In this document: positions 44,397 through 53,703 of the stretch, piece by piece
How the letters are laid out: every line of letters begins with the position of its first letter
How positions within the stretch are numbered: the first letter of the stretch is position 1
Assembly (NCBI RefSeq): GCF_009749395.1
Contig: NZ_WBIR01000019.1
Location: forward strand, 31,321 to 95,320
DNA: 64,000 nt
Direction: 5' to 3'
Origin: Agromyces salentinus
Lineage (GTDB): Bacteria; Actinomycetota; Actinomycetes; Actinomycetales; Microbacteriaceae
Translations under genes and position numbers: made by a program
The notes under the pieces: generated by a model
The model's database searches: none
What the model was told of the DNA's origin: nothing
The model's input: only the letters and a program-made list of their open reading frames with translations

Positions 44397-47300
44397 GTGC
44401 GACGTGGAACCCGTCTGAGCCGTCCTGTCCTCCCTCGACCGATGGCCCGGTCGGTCGTCGCAAGCGTGGCGATCGCGATGTCCGCCGTACTCGTCGCACC
44501 CGACGCGGGGCGAGCGCTCGCGAGCGAGCCGTCGACGAGGGATGATGCCGCGCACGGCGACATCGTCATCGACGAGCTCGCGAACGGCGACGGGCGGTCG
44601 GGCGCCTTCAGCTTCTTCGAGCTGCGCAATGCGGGCGACGAGGCGGTCGACCTGCACGGCTGGAACGTGTACCGCTGCAGCGAGGAGGGCCTGCGCAGCA
44701 ACGTGGGCCGCGCGGAGGCCGTCTTCGACGACGTGACGCTCGCACCGGGCGCGCGGTTCACGGTGGCCAAGGCCGGCGCGATGCTCCCGGCTGGAGCGCG
44801 GGCGGATGCCGTGTTCACGCAGGCGTTCGATCGCGCGGGGTTCGGGCTGCTCCTCGTGGGTCCCGACGGCGTCAGGGTGGACGCGGTCGGGGTGTACCCG
44901 AGCGAGCCGACGCCGGTCGCGAGCGAGTGCACCGAGGGCGCCAACCTGCCGGAGTCGCTCGCGTCCATCGGCACCTTCGGCGAGAGCTGGCAGCGGGTCG
45001 CCGACACGGGTGACGTCGCGGCCGACTTCGTGCGTGCAGACGCGACGCCGGGCGCGTCCAACGTCGCTCGTGGAGCCGCACCGGCGGTCGGGTCATCCGT
45101 TCGCATCGACGAGGTGGCTGCTGCGGGGCCGGGCGGTTCCGCCGACGACCTCGTGGAACTCGCGAACACCGGGAGCGGGTCGGTCGACCTCGGAGGCTGG
45201 TCGGTCTTCCGGTGCGCGGCGAGCGGCGCGGCATCCGATGGGACGATCCAGCATCGATTCCCCGTGGGCGCCACGCTCGCTGCGGGGGAGCGCTTCGTGC
45301 TCGGCGGACCCGGCTTCGCGCCCGCGCGCGGAGAGCCGGAACCCGACGCCCGCTCGGCGACCTCCCTCGCGGACGCCGTCTTCGGCGTGCTGCTGACGGA
45401 TGCCGCGGGCCGGCGGATCGACTCGGTCTCGGTCTCGAATGGGCCGGACACCGCCTGCCAGAGCGGGACGGGCAAGCTCGCATCGGTGCTCGACGCCCGC
45501 GCGGGCGAATCCTGGCAGCGTGTCGAGGAGCCGGCGACACCCGGTGCGGAGTTCGTGATCGCCCCGCGAACGCCCGGTCGCGCCAATGCGGTGCGCGAGC
45601 GGAGCGTGTTCCGCACGGCGTTCTCCTATCCGTCCGAGGGTGGCGTCGCCGTGAGCGAGCTCGCCGATGACCCGCGCTCGATCGAGGGCACGCCGCCGCA
45701 GAACTTCGTCGAACTCGGCAACTACGGCGAAGAGACGGTCGACCTCGGCGGATGGCGGCTCGTGCAGTGCGATGCCGACGGGTTCCGCGAGCAGGAGACG
45801 TTGCTGAGGATCGAGGCGCCCACCAGGCTCGCGCCGGGCGCGACCTGGCTGGCCGCACTCGAGGGAACGGATGCCGCGGAATCCGCCGATGCCCGGTTCG
45901 GCCGGCCGTTCGACCTGCTCGGCACGGGGGTCTGGGTCGAGGACCGGGAGGGACGGCGGGTCGACAGCGTCGGTGTCTACCTCGCGAACGAGATGGACGT
46001 GCGGAACGAGCGGCTGAGCCCGTGTACGAAGGGCGTCTCGCTCACGACCTTCCAGCCCGACCGGCTTCGCGGCGAGGCCTACCGGCGGAGCCGGTTCACC
46101 GGATCGGATGCCGCCGACTTCGCCGTGGGAGCGGCTACACCCGGCGAGATCGACCGTGCCGAATGGACCGAGCCCGCGTCGATGGCCGAGGGCGCGCTCG
46201 CCCGCCTGGCGGCGGAGGTCCGTCGCGAGGCGTCGGAGCCGGTGGTGCGGTTCGCCGCAGAGTCGACCGACCGCGCCACGGCCCGCGCGGACCGGCTCGC
46301 GCTCGAGGTCGCAACGGAGAGGAGGGCGGCGAGCATCGTCGAGGCGGCACGCGGCACCACCGACGGCGGTGCGCTGGTCGCGCATCGAGGCGATGCCGAG
46401 ACGGTGCTGGATCCGACGGCGGGCGTCGGCGCGCTCGAGGCATCCGACGAGGCCTTCGCGTTCCCGTACCTGCGTCTCGTGCTGGGCGGCGCGGATGCCG
46501 ACGGCGCGACCGTCTCGTGGACCGGGCACGGCGCAGGCCGGGCCGAGCTCGTGCTCTCGGTCTGGGATCCGGCCGGCGGGCAGTGGCGCCGCCTCGACGC
46601 GCGATCGGGGACCGACGGCGGTGCCGTCACGCTGGCCGGGCGTGTGCACGCACCGGAAGTGGTCGACGGCGAGGCCGAACTGCTCGTGCAGAGCGCGCCA
46701 CGGCGCAGCGGGGCATCCGCCCATGGCGCCGACGGGACGTTCGAGGACCCCGGCCGGTACGACCTCGCCATCAGCCACCTCACGGACACGCAGTACCTCA
46801 CCGAGGCGTATCCCGAGGTCTACGCCGAGGTCGTCGGATGGGTGGCCGCCAATGCCGCTCCGCGCAAGATCGCCTTCGCGACCCACACGGGCGACCTGGT
46901 GCAGAACTGGGTCGACCCCGGTCAGGAGGAGTCGCGCGCCCGCCGCGAGTTCGAGATCGCCTCGACGATGCAGGCCGCACTCGACGACGCCGGGGTGCCG
47001 AACAGCGTGCTGCCCGGCAACCACGACAACAAGCGGGGCGCCTCGAACGAGCTGTTCAACGAGTTCTTCGGACCAGAACGGTACGCGGGCGCGGCATGGT
47101 ACGGCGGCTCGATCGCACGGGACGACAACAGCGCGAACTTCAGCCTGATCGAGCATGACGGCGCCCGGTTCCTCATGCTCTCGCTGCCCTACGCCTACGG
47201 GGAGCGGGAACTCGCCTGGGCGGAGCAGGTCGTCGCCGCACACCCCGATCGCAACGTCATCGTCTCGGCCCACGAGCATGTGACCCCGAAGCTCGCGGAT

Positions 47301-47810
47301 GCCGCGGCCGGCCGCTCGACGGGGTCCCGGTGGCTCTCGCGCGGCGACGAGCTGTGGGAACGCGTGATCGCCCCGAACCGCAACGTGATCGCGGTGCTGT
47401 CGGGACATTTCCACGGACTCGGGAAGATCGTGACCGAGGACGCCGGTGGGCTGCCCGGGCACACCGTCGTCGAGTTGCTCGCGGACTACCAGGAGTTCCG
47501 CACGCACACGGGGGAGCGGGCGACCGGGTTCCAGCGCCTGCTGCAGCTCGACCTCGGTGGGGGCACGATCGCGGTCGACACGATCTCCTCGACGCTCGGT
47601 GCCACCGCGAGCCATCCGTACGACTACGAGCAGTTCCGACCGGAGGACGGATCCGAGGGCACCCCGACGAACTCGCGTCCGTGGCGGATCCTCGACGACG
47701 GGCTCCAGCACCGCTACACGGCGGGGGACGACGCGTTCGAGGTCGACGTCGTGTTCCAGTACCCGAAGCGGGTGGCCACCGAGGAGATCCTCATCGCAGC
47801 GAACCGGTAG
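44397..47810 (+). CDS. Secreted metallophosphoesterase with three lamin-tail domains, 1137 aa
   Basis: After a signal peptide (MARSVVASVAIAMSAVLVAPDAGRALA from an internal ATG at 44442; the listed GTG adds 15 basic residues) come three lamin-tail-like domains at about 55-215, 225-400 and 410-590. Each has the pattern ELRNAGDEAVDLHGW / ELANTGSGSVDLGGW / ELGNYGEETVDLGGW plus a cysteine pair. A linker of about 190 residues leads to a calcineurin-like phosphoesterase domain from about residue 787: SHLTDTQYL, THTGDLVQNW, LPGNHDNKRG, VSAHEH and LSGHFHG. The substrate is unknown. It is probably cell-surface or exported. Confidence 0.85.
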   Translation: MRRGTRLSRPVLPRPMARSVVASVAIAMSAVLVAPDAGRALASEPSTRDDAAHGDIVIDELANGDGRSGAFSFFELRNAGDEAVDLHGWNVYRCSEEGLRSNVGRAEAVFDDVTLAPGARFTVAKAGAMLPAGARADAVFTQAFDRAGFGLLLVGPDGVRVDAVGVYPSEPTPVASECTEGANLPESLASIGTFGESWQRVADTGDVAADFVRADATPGASNVARGAAPAVGSSVRIDEVAAAGPGGSADDLVELANTGSGSVDLGGWSVFRCAASGAASDGTIQHRFPVGATLAAGERFVLGGPGFAPARGEPEPDARSATSLADAVFGVLLTDAAGRRIDSVSVSNGPDTACQSGTGKLASVLDARAGESWQRVEEPATPGAEFVIAPRTPGRANAVRERSVFRTAFSYPSEGGVAVSELADDPRSIEGTPPQNFVELGNYGEETVDLGGWRLVQCDADGFREQETLLRIEAPTRLAPGATWLAALEGTDAAESADARFGRPFDLLGTGVWVEDREGRRVDSVGVYLANEMDVRNERLSPCTKGVSLTTFQPDRLRGEAYRRSRFTGSDAADFAVGAATPGEIDRAEWTEPASMAEGALARLAAEVRREASEPVVRFAAESTDRATARADRLALEVATERRAASIVEAARGTTDGGALVAHRGDAETVLDPTAGVGALEASDEAFAFPYLRLVLGGADADGATVSWTGHGAGRAELVLSVWDPAGGQWRRLDARSGTDGGAVTLAGRVHAPEVVDGEAELLVQSAPRRSGASAHGADGTFEDPGRYDLAISHLTDTQYLTEAYPEVYAEVVGWVAANAAPRKIAFATHTGDLVQNWVDPGQEESRARREFEIASTMQAALDDAGVPNSVLPGNHDNKRGASNELFNEFFGPERYAGAAWYGGSIARDDNSANFSLIEHDGARFLMLSLPYAYGERELAWAEQVVAAHPDRNVIVSAHEHVTPKLADAAAGRSTGSRWLSRGDELWERVIAPNRNVIAVLSGHFHGLGKIVTEDAGGLPGHTVVELLADYQEFRTHTGERATGFQRLLQLDLGGGTIAVDTISSTLGATASHPYDYEQFRPEDGSEGTPTNSRPWRILDDGLQHRYTAGDDAFEVDVVFQYPKRVATEEILIAANR

Positions 47811-47819
47811 CGTGTCGGG

Positions 47820-48560
47820 GTGACCCGAATCCTTCCCGTCGAGATCGCCGTCCAGGATGTCGCCGGCGTGCGCATCGCGCTCGAGCAGGGCGCCGCGCGC
47901 GTCGAGCTCTGCCAGGCGCTCGGGCTCGGCGGGCTGACGCCGTCGGCGGGCCTCGTCGAGGCGGCGGTCGCGGTCGCGACCGAGGCATCCGCTCTGGCGT
48001 TCGTGCACGTCCTCGTACGACCCCGTGGCGGCGGATTCGTCTACGACGCGGATGAGCTCGACACGATGGTCCGCGACATCAGGACCGCGCGAGCACTGGG
48101 CGCCCACGGCGTGGTCATCGGCGCGGCGACGGATGCCGGGACCCTCGACCTCACCGCGATCAGCCGGTTCGTCGAGGCCGCCGACGGCCTCGACGTGACC
48201 GTGCATCGCGTGGTCGACGCTACGCCCGATGCGTTCGAGGCGGTGCGGGGACTCGCCGGGTCCGGCGTCCGACGCGTGCTCACCTCGGGTGGGGGAGCGA
48301 GTTGCCGGGCGGGGCTCGCGATGCTCGCCCGCATGGCCGATGACGCCGGCGACGGGCTCGAGATCATGGCCGGCGGCGGCGTGGCCATCGAGGACATCGC
48401 GGTCCTCGCCGCGGCAGGCGTCGACGCCGTCCACCTCTCCGCTCGCGGCCGTGCGCTGCGAGGCGGCGCGAGCGGGCCCGGCGGCGGCGTCGACGGCTTC
48501 GACGAGACGGATGCCGCGACCGTCCGGGCGGCGCTCGACGCCGCTCGCGCGGCATCCTGA
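47820..48560 (+). CDS. cutC: CutC-family protein (copper homeostasis), 246 aa
   Basis: A TIM-barrel protein with the CutC motifs: EIAVQDVAGVRIALEQGAARVELCQALGLGGLTPSAGLV, VLVRPRGGGFVYDADELDTMVRDI, GAHGVVIGAATDAGTLDL, VTVHRVVDATPDAFEAVRGL and VRRVLTSGGGASC. Whether CutC truly handles copper is debated; the family fold is certain. It starts at GTG 47820, 9 nt after the phosphoesterase gene, with TAGCGT (47808-47813) overlapping that gene's stop as a possible -10 element. Confidence 0.9.
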   Translation: MTRILPVEIAVQDVAGVRIALEQGAARVELCQALGLGGLTPSAGLVEAAVAVATEASALAFVHVLVRPRGGGFVYDADELDTMVRDIRTARALGAHGVVIGAATDAGTLDLTAISRFVEAADGLDVTVHRVVDATPDAFEAVRGLAGSGVRRVLTSGGGASCRAGLAMLARMADDAGDGLEIMAGGGVAIEDIAVLAAAGVDAVHLSARGRALRGGASGPGGGVDGFDETDAATVRAALDAARAAS

Positions 48561-48583
48561 ACGCCCTCGGTAGGCTGGTCGCC

Positions 48584-49087
48584 ATGACGCGCGACTCCGA
48601 CGACGACGCCCTGCGGTGGGAGGGCGACGACGACCCCACGCTCGCGCCCGGCTGGAAGGCCGTCGGCCAGCCGGTCGCGTCATCCGCCGCTGCGGAGCGC
48701 GGTGGCGCGGAGGCGGCCCGCGGGACGACCGACCATGACGGGGACGGCCGGCACGCGGCATCCGCCCAGGTCGACGCCGATGAGCGGGAGACCGAGACCG
48801 GCGCGCAGACCGGCTCGGTCGAGCTCGTCGTGCTCGGCATCCTGGCGGGCGTCTACCTCCTCTACGCGGTCGGTTGGTTCATCACCGCACTCCGGACGAC
48901 GAGCCCCGGCATCAGTGTCGTCGGCGACGCCATGTACACGCTCGGGCTCTGGCTCGCCGTGCTCGCGGCGCCGTGTTGGTTCGCGCTCGCCCTGCGGTCG
49001 CGGGGCCGACGCATCCGCCTCGCGTGGTTGATCGCGGGCGTCGTCGTGCTCGCCCCGCTGCCGTTCGTCCTGGGGGTCACCGCATGA
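48584..49087 (+). CDS. Membrane protein with acidic N-terminal domain, 167 aa
   Basis: The first 85 residues are soluble, acidic and Ala/Asp-rich. Three membrane helices follow: VELVVLGILAGVYLLYAVGWFITAL, MYTLGLWLAVLAAPCWFALAL and IRLAWLIAGVVVLAPLPFVLGV. No function is known. Homologues in Microbacteriaceae are, I believe, often labelled DNA polymerase III gamma/tau because of the low-complexity N terminus, but nothing here supports that. TAGGCT (48571-48576) lies 7 nt before the ATG. The stop overlaps the next ATG. Confidence 0.7.
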   Translation: MTRDSDDDALRWEGDDDPTLAPGWKAVGQPVASSAAAERGGAEAARGTTDHDGDGRHAASAQVDADERETETGAQTGSVELVVLGILAGVYLLYAVGWFITALRTTSPGISVVGDAMYTLGLWLAVLAAPCWFALALRSRGRRIRLAWLIAGVVVLAPLPFVLGVTA

Positions 49088-49479
49088 GCAGCGCGCCGAT
49101 CGTTCCCGGCCATGGGCCCGGCTCCGAGGCATCCGGCGACCGCGCCGTCGTCGCCGACCGCGCGCCGGCACCGCCGCTCTGGCTCGAGGTGGGCCTCGCG
49201 GTCGTCTTCGGGGTGTTCTACGCGTACGACGTGTGGGAGGTCGTCGAGAGCATCGTGCAGTTGCTCGGCCTCGGGCTGACGTTCTCGACCGCAGGATGGG
49301 TCGTCATGATCGCCGCCCTCGTGGCACCGCTCGCCTGCTTCGCCGTGGCGTTCGCGCTCGGAAGGCGGTACGGCGTGCTGGGCCGCCTGGCCCTGTACTT
49401 CACTGGACTCTGCGTCTCCGCGGTGCTGTTCCTCAGCCTCTCGGTGCTGCTCGGGCAGCTCGGCGGCGTGGTCGCCTGA
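49084..49479 (+). CDS. Small membrane protein, 131 aa
   Basis: A soluble N terminus of about 30 residues is followed by three helices: LWLEVGLAVVFGVFYAYDVWEVV, WVVMIAALVAPLACFAVAFALG and LALYFTGLCVSAVLFLSLSVLL. No recognised family. Its ATG overlaps the stop of the preceding membrane protein (ATGA), so the two are probably co-translated and may form a complex. Confidence 0.7.
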   Translation: MSSAPIVPGHGPGSEASGDRAVVADRAPAPPLWLEVGLAVVFGVFYAYDVWEVVESIVQLLGLGLTFSTAGWVVMIAALVAPLACFAVAFALGRRYGVLGRLALYFTGLCVSAVLFLSLSVLLGQLGGVVA

Positions 49480-49651
49480 CCTGGTCCCGGCGTGCGGACC
49501 CGCTCCCCGTGGTGCTCCGTCGTGCGCCGTCATACGCACGAGCCGGTGCTGCGGCTGAAGTAGGCTGGGCGGGTTGCGCCCCCATGGCGTGTGGCGCATC
49601 CCACCCACACACTGCAGCGCCCTGTGCGCGCAAGACCCGAAGGAACCATTC

Positions 49652-51241
49652 GTGTCAAAGCCGGTCGTGCTGATCGCAGAAGAACTCTCGCCCGCCACCG
49701 TCGACGCCCTCGGGCCCGACTTCGACGTCCGGAACGTCGACGGCACCGACCGCGCCGCACTGCTCTCCGCGCTCTCCGAGGCCGAGGCGATCCTCATCCG
49801 GTCCGCGACGCAGGTCGACGCCGAGGCCATCGCCGCGGCGCCGAAGCTCCGTGTCGTCGCGCGCGCCGGCGTCGGGCTCGACAACGTCGACGTCAAGGCG
49901 GCGACGACCGCCGGCGTGATGGTCGTCAACGCCCCCACGTCGAACATCATCTCCGCGGCGGAGCTCACGATCGGGCACATCCTGAGCCTCGCGCGCCACA
50001 TCCCCGCAGGGCACAGCTCGCTGGCCGCCGGCCAGTGGAAGCGGTCGGCCTACACCGGTACCGAGCTCTACGAGAAGACGGTCGGCATCATCGGGCTTGG
50101 CCGCATCGGCGCCCTCATCACGTCGCGACTCCAGGCGTTCGGCATGAACGTGATCGCGTACGACCCCTACATCACGGCTGCTCGCGCGCAGCAGCTCGGC
50201 GTGCAGACGGTCTCGCTCGACGAGCTGCTCGAGCAGAGCGACTTCGTCACGATCCACATGCCGCGCACGCCCGAGACGCTCGGCATGATCGGCACCGAGC
50301 AGCTCGCGAAGATGAAGAAGACCGCGTACGTCGTGAACGTCGCGCGCGGCGGCCTGATCGACGAGGACGCCCTGCACGACGCACTCGCGAACGGCGTCAT
50401 CGCCGGTGCCGCGCTCGACGTGTTCGTCCAGGAGCCGCCGAAGGAGTCGCCGCTGCTTGGCCTGCCCAACATCATCGTCACGCCGCACCTCGGCGCCTCG
50501 ACCGACGATGCCCAGGAGAAGGCCGGCGTCTCGGTCGCCAAGTCGGTGCGGCTCGCCCTCGCCGGCGAACTGGTGCCCGACGCGGTCAACGTCGCCGGCG
50601 GCGTCATCGACCAGTACGTGCGTCCGGGCATCCCGCTCGTCGAGAAGCTCGGCCAGCTCTTCTCCGGGCTCGCGCACGGCGCCCTGACGAGCCTCGACGT
50701 CGAGGTGCGGGGCGAGCTCGTCGACTACGACGTCAGCGTCCTCAAGCTCGCCGCGCTGAAGGGCGTCTTCACGAACGTCGTGAGCGAGACGGTGTCCTAC
50801 GTCAACGCCCCCCTTCTCGCCGAGCAGCGCGGCATCGCGGTTCGCCTGATCACCGAGGCCGACAGCCCCGAGTACCGCAACGTCATCACCCTGCGCGGTG
50901 CGCTGGCCGACGGCACGCAGGTCTCGGTGGCCGGCACGCTCACCGGCACGAAGCAGATCGAGAAGCTCGTCGGCATCAACGGCTACGAGCTCGAGGTGCC
51001 CATCGCGACGACGCACATCGTCATGGAGTACGTCGACCGCCCCGGCATCGTCGCGGTCTACGGCCAGGAGTTCGGCGAGGCCGGCATCAACATCGCCGGC
51101 ATGCAGATCGCCCGTCGGGAGGCCGGCGGCTCCGCGCTCAGCGTGCTCACGGTCGACTCGCCGGTTCCCACCGACGTGCTCGATCGCGTGCGCGAGGCGA
51201 TCGACGCCCAGATCTTCGTCGAGGTCGACATCACGGAGTAG
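49652..51241 (+). CDS. serA: D-3-phosphoglycerate dehydrogenase, long (type I) form, 529 aa
   Basis: The first step of serine synthesis. The NAD-binding fold has GLGRIGALITSRLQAFGM; the catalytic Arg-Glu-His are in NVARGGLIDEDAL, the Glu of the following loop and TPHLGASTDDAQ. The intervening ASB domain and the C-terminal ACT domain (HIVMEYVDRPGIVAVYGQEFGEAGINIAGMQIAR) give the long form that in mycobacteria is inhibited by serine. The GTG start at 49652 has GAAGGA upstream. TAGGCT at 49561-49566 suggests a transcript with a leader of about 80 nt. Confidence 0.96.
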   Translation: MSKPVVLIAEELSPATVDALGPDFDVRNVDGTDRAALLSALSEAEAILIRSATQVDAEAIAAAPKLRVVARAGVGLDNVDVKAATTAGVMVVNAPTSNIISAAELTIGHILSLARHIPAGHSSLAAGQWKRSAYTGTELYEKTVGIIGLGRIGALITSRLQAFGMNVIAYDPYITAARAQQLGVQTVSLDELLEQSDFVTIHMPRTPETLGMIGTEQLAKMKKTAYVVNVARGGLIDEDALHDALANGVIAGAALDVFVQEPPKESPLLGLPNIIVTPHLGASTDDAQEKAGVSVAKSVRLALAGELVPDAVNVAGGVIDQYVRPGIPLVEKLGQLFSGLAHGALTSLDVEVRGELVDYDVSVLKLAALKGVFTNVVSETVSYVNAPLLAEQRGIAVRLITEADSPEYRNVITLRGALADGTQVSVAGTLTGTKQIEKLVGINGYELEVPIATTHIVMEYVDRPGIVAVYGQEFGEAGINIAGMQIARREAGGSALSVLTVDSPVPTDVLDRVREAIDAQIFVEVDITE

Positions 51242-51256
51242 TCGAACGATTCGTGG

Positions 51257-51298
51257 CGGATGCCGCGGCCGACCGGTCCCGGTCGGCCGCGGCATCCG
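51257..51298. terminator. Strong bidirectional terminator between serA and the TetR gene
   Basis: An 18-base perfect inverted repeat, CGGATGCCGCGGCCGACC (51257-51274) and its complement (51281-51298), with a 6-nt loop. It sits exactly between two convergent stops. Confidence 0.85.
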
Positions 51299-51303
51299 TC
51301 GTT

Positions 51304-51918
51304 TCAGGGACGGACGTCGCTGTCGGCCGGCGCGCCGGCCGTAAGGCGTTCGAGCAGCGCGATGAGGTCGTTCATCTCGGCGGGGCCGAGCGGGTCGGAT
51401 GCCGCGATCGCGGCCGTTTCGCCGTCGGCGGGGTCGGTCGGGGCGTCGGCCTCGGCGCGGAGGGCTGCGTGATAGTAGAGGCCGTCGCCGATGAGGGTGA
51501 TCGCGAGGGCGAGCGTGGGGTCGCCGACGTGTCGGCCCAGCACGTCGAGCCAGCGGCCACGTACGTCGTCGATGGCCCGGGCAGCGGCGTGGTCGCCGCC
51601 TTGGGCCAGTCGCACGGTGGCGATGAAGGTGCGGTCGAGCGGGGTCTCGAGCTCGACCGACGACCGCACGAAGTAGGCGACGGCACCTTCGGGTGCGGTG
51701 TCGATGAGGGCCACGTCGTCGTCGATGAGGCGGTGCAGCCGGGCCAGCAGGCCGGCGATCAGGGCGTCGCGAGTGCCGAAATGGTAGAGCAGGCCACCCT
51801 TCGAGACGCCGGCGGCTCGGGCCGTGGCGTCGATGGTCGCGCCGCGCTCGCCCTCGGCGATGATGAGGCGCTCGAACGCGTCGAGCACGGCGTCTCGCGC
51901 GGCTGGTGGTCGGCTCAT
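51304..51918 (-). CDS. TetR-family transcriptional regulator, 204 aa
   Basis: The N-terminal HTH reads RDAVLDAFERLIIAEGERGATIDATARAAGVSKGGLLYHFGTRDALIAGLLARL, a standard TetR DNA-binding domain. The remaining helical domain binds an unknown ligand. It diverges from an EmrB/QacA-type efflux gene with a clear palindrome in between, so it very probably represses that pump and itself. TetR proteins with the GGLLYHFGTRD variant are common in actinobacteria. Confidence 0.93.
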   Translation of the reverse strand: MSRPPAARDAVLDAFERLIIAEGERGATIDATARAAGVSKGGLLYHFGTRDALIAGLLARLHRLIDDDVALIDTAPEGAVAYFVRSSVELETPLDRTFIATVRLAQGGDHAAARAIDDVRGRWLDVLGRHVGDPTLALAITLIGDGLYYHAALRAEADAPTDPADGETAAIAASDPLGPAEMNDLIALLERLTAGAPADSDVRP

Positions 51919-51978
51919 GACTCCATTGTGGCGGAGATCCGGTCGGGCTCCCGCGTTGGCGGGCGATGCAGCATCCTG

Positions 51979-52006
51979 TTACTATACCAACTGGACGGTA
52001 CAGTAA
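51979..52006. promoter_or_regulatory. TetR operator between the divergent regulator and efflux genes
   Basis: TTACTATACC (51979-51988) and GGTACAGTAA (51997-52006) are 10-base inverted arms with one mismatch, around AACTGGAC. It lies in the AT-richest part of the gap, 29 nt before the efflux ATG, where it would overlap the promoter. Confidence 0.8.
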
Positions 52007-52034
52007 TCGTCTTCTGACAGAGCGAGCGAAACGC

Positions 52035-53612
52035 ATGAGCGACACCACGAACCCCGCCACCCCAACGACCACCGCAGCATCCGACCGCCCGACGGCCAGC
52101 GAGCGCGCGCCCCGACGCGCGTGGGTCGCCCTCGCGGTGCTCATGCTGCCGGTGCTGCTCGTGTCCGTCGACAACACGGTGCTGAGTTTCGCGCTGCCCG
52201 AGATCTCGCTCGCGCTCGCGCCGACCGCGGCTCAGCAGCTCTGGATCATCGACGCGTACCCGCTCGTCCTCGCCGGTCTCCTGGTGGCCATGGGCAGTGC
52301 CGGCGACCGCTTCGGCCGTCGTCGCATGCTGCTCATCGGGTCGGTCGGCTTCGCGGTGATCTCGATCGGCGCGGCGTTCGCGCCGACGGCCGAGGCGCTC
52401 ATCGCCGCACGGGCGGCGCTCGGGTTCTTCGGCGCCATGCTCATGCCGTCGACCCTGTCGCTGCTGCGCACCATCTTCGCCGATCGCGAGCAGCGCCGAC
52501 TCGCGATCGCGATCTGGGCGACCGGCTTCGCCGCCGGCAGCGCCCTCGGACCGATCGTCGGCGGCGTGCTGCTCGAGCACTTCGCGTGGGGCTCGGTGTT
52601 CCTGCTCGCCGTGCCCGTGCTCGTGCCGCTCATCGTGCTCGTGCCGCTGCTGATCCCCGAGAGCCGGGATCCGGCACCCGGGGCGATCGACGTGCCGAGC
52701 ATCCTGCTCTCCCTCGCGGCCATGGTGCCGATCGTGTTCGGCATCAAGTCCATCGCGACCGAGGGGCTGGCCGGCTTCGGCGTGCAGGCGATCGTGCTCG
52801 GACTGTTCTGCGCGGTCTGGTTCGTGCGCCGGCAGCTGCGCAGCGCTTCGCCGATGCTCGACGTCCGACTCTTCACGAAGGGCTCCTTCGGCGGCGCGGT
52901 GCTCGTGAACCTGTTCAGCGTCATCGCGCTCGTGGGCTTCCTCTACTTCGTCTCGCAGCACCTCCAGCTGATCGCCGGGCTCAGCCCCGTCGAGGCGGGC
53001 GTCGCGCTGGTCCCCGGCCTCGTGGCGATGATCATCGCCGGCCTCGTGGTCGTGCCCATCGCACGCCGGGTGCGCCCGCGCGTGCTCGTCCCCGCGGCGC
53101 TCGCCCTCTCGGGCCTCGGCTACCTCGTCATCGCGCTCATGACGGACGCGGAGTCGATCGCCCCGATCGTCGTCGCGTTCGTGCTGCTCGGAGTCGGCAT
53201 CGGCGCCGCGGAGACGGTCTCGAACGAGCTCATCCTCTCCAGCGCGCCGCCCGCGAAGGCGGGTGCGGCGTCAGCGGTGTCGGAGACGGCCTACGAGCTT
53301 GGCGCGGTGCTCGGCACGGCCGTGCTCGGGAGCATCCTCGCCGCCCACTACCGGGCGTCGATCGTGCTGCCCGCGTCGCTCACGACGGACCAGGCGGATG
53401 CCGCGCGCGAGACCCTCGCGGGCACGACCGCCGTCGCCGCCGACCTCCCCGCCGGCGTCGCCGACCAGCTGCTCGCATCGGCGGCGGCCGCCTTCGACGG
53501 CGGCGTGGTGGTGACCTCGCTCATCGGCGTGGCGCTCATGGTCGCCGCAGCCGTCATCGCGGCCGTGCTGCTCCGCAACCCCCAGCCGACGGCCGCCCCG
53601 GCCGAGCACTGA
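52035..53612 (+). CDS. MFS multidrug efflux transporter, EmrB/QacA (DHA2) type, 525 aa
   Basis: Fourteen helices are predicted. Motif A is GSAGDRFGRRRMLLIG after helix 2; VDNTVLSFALPEIS in helix 1 is the DHA2 motif D1; GFAAGSALGPIVGGVLLEHFAWGSVFL is motif C, typical of antiporters. The N-terminal 35 residues are a soluble Thr/Ala-rich extension. Drug or metabolite/proton antiport is expected, under control of the divergent TetR gene. The substrate is unknown. Confidence 0.92.
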   Translation: MSDTTNPATPTTTAASDRPTASERAPRRAWVALAVLMLPVLLVSVDNTVLSFALPEISLALAPTAAQQLWIIDAYPLVLAGLLVAMGSAGDRFGRRRMLLIGSVGFAVISIGAAFAPTAEALIAARAALGFFGAMLMPSTLSLLRTIFADREQRRLAIAIWATGFAAGSALGPIVGGVLLEHFAWGSVFLLAVPVLVPLIVLVPLLIPESRDPAPGAIDVPSILLSLAAMVPIVFGIKSIATEGLAGFGVQAIVLGLFCAVWFVRRQLRSASPMLDVRLFTKGSFGGAVLVNLFSVIALVGFLYFVSQHLQLIAGLSPVEAGVALVPGLVAMIIAGLVVVPIARRVRPRVLVPAALALSGLGYLVIALMTDAESIAPIVVAFVLLGVGIGAAETVSNELILSSAPPAKAGAASAVSETAYELGAVLGTAVLGSILAAHYRASIVLPASLTTDQADAARETLAGTTAVAADLPAGVADQLLASAAAAFDGGVVVTSLIGVALMVAAAVIAAVLLRNPQPTAAPAEH

Positions 53613-53651
53613 GCCGCGCCATCGGGCTGGAGCAGCCGCCCCGACACGACT

Positions 53652-53687
53652 GAGCCCGTCCGTGCCGTTTCGGCATCGGACGGGCTC
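53652..53687. terminator. Bidirectional terminator after the efflux gene
   Basis: GAGCCCGTCCG (53652-53662) pairs with CGGACGGGCTC (53677-53687), and an inner TGCCG-TTT-CGGCA hairpin caps the stem. It lies between convergent genes. Confidence 0.8.
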
Positions 53688-53703
53688 GGTCGATCGTGTG
53701 GGG

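Noticed and set aside
45093..48761. 1222-codon open frame on the minus strand
   Set aside because: It is antisense to the phosphoesterase and cutC genes, has Arg/Gly/Asp-rich composition with no domain, and results from the lack of stop codons opposite GC-rich genes.
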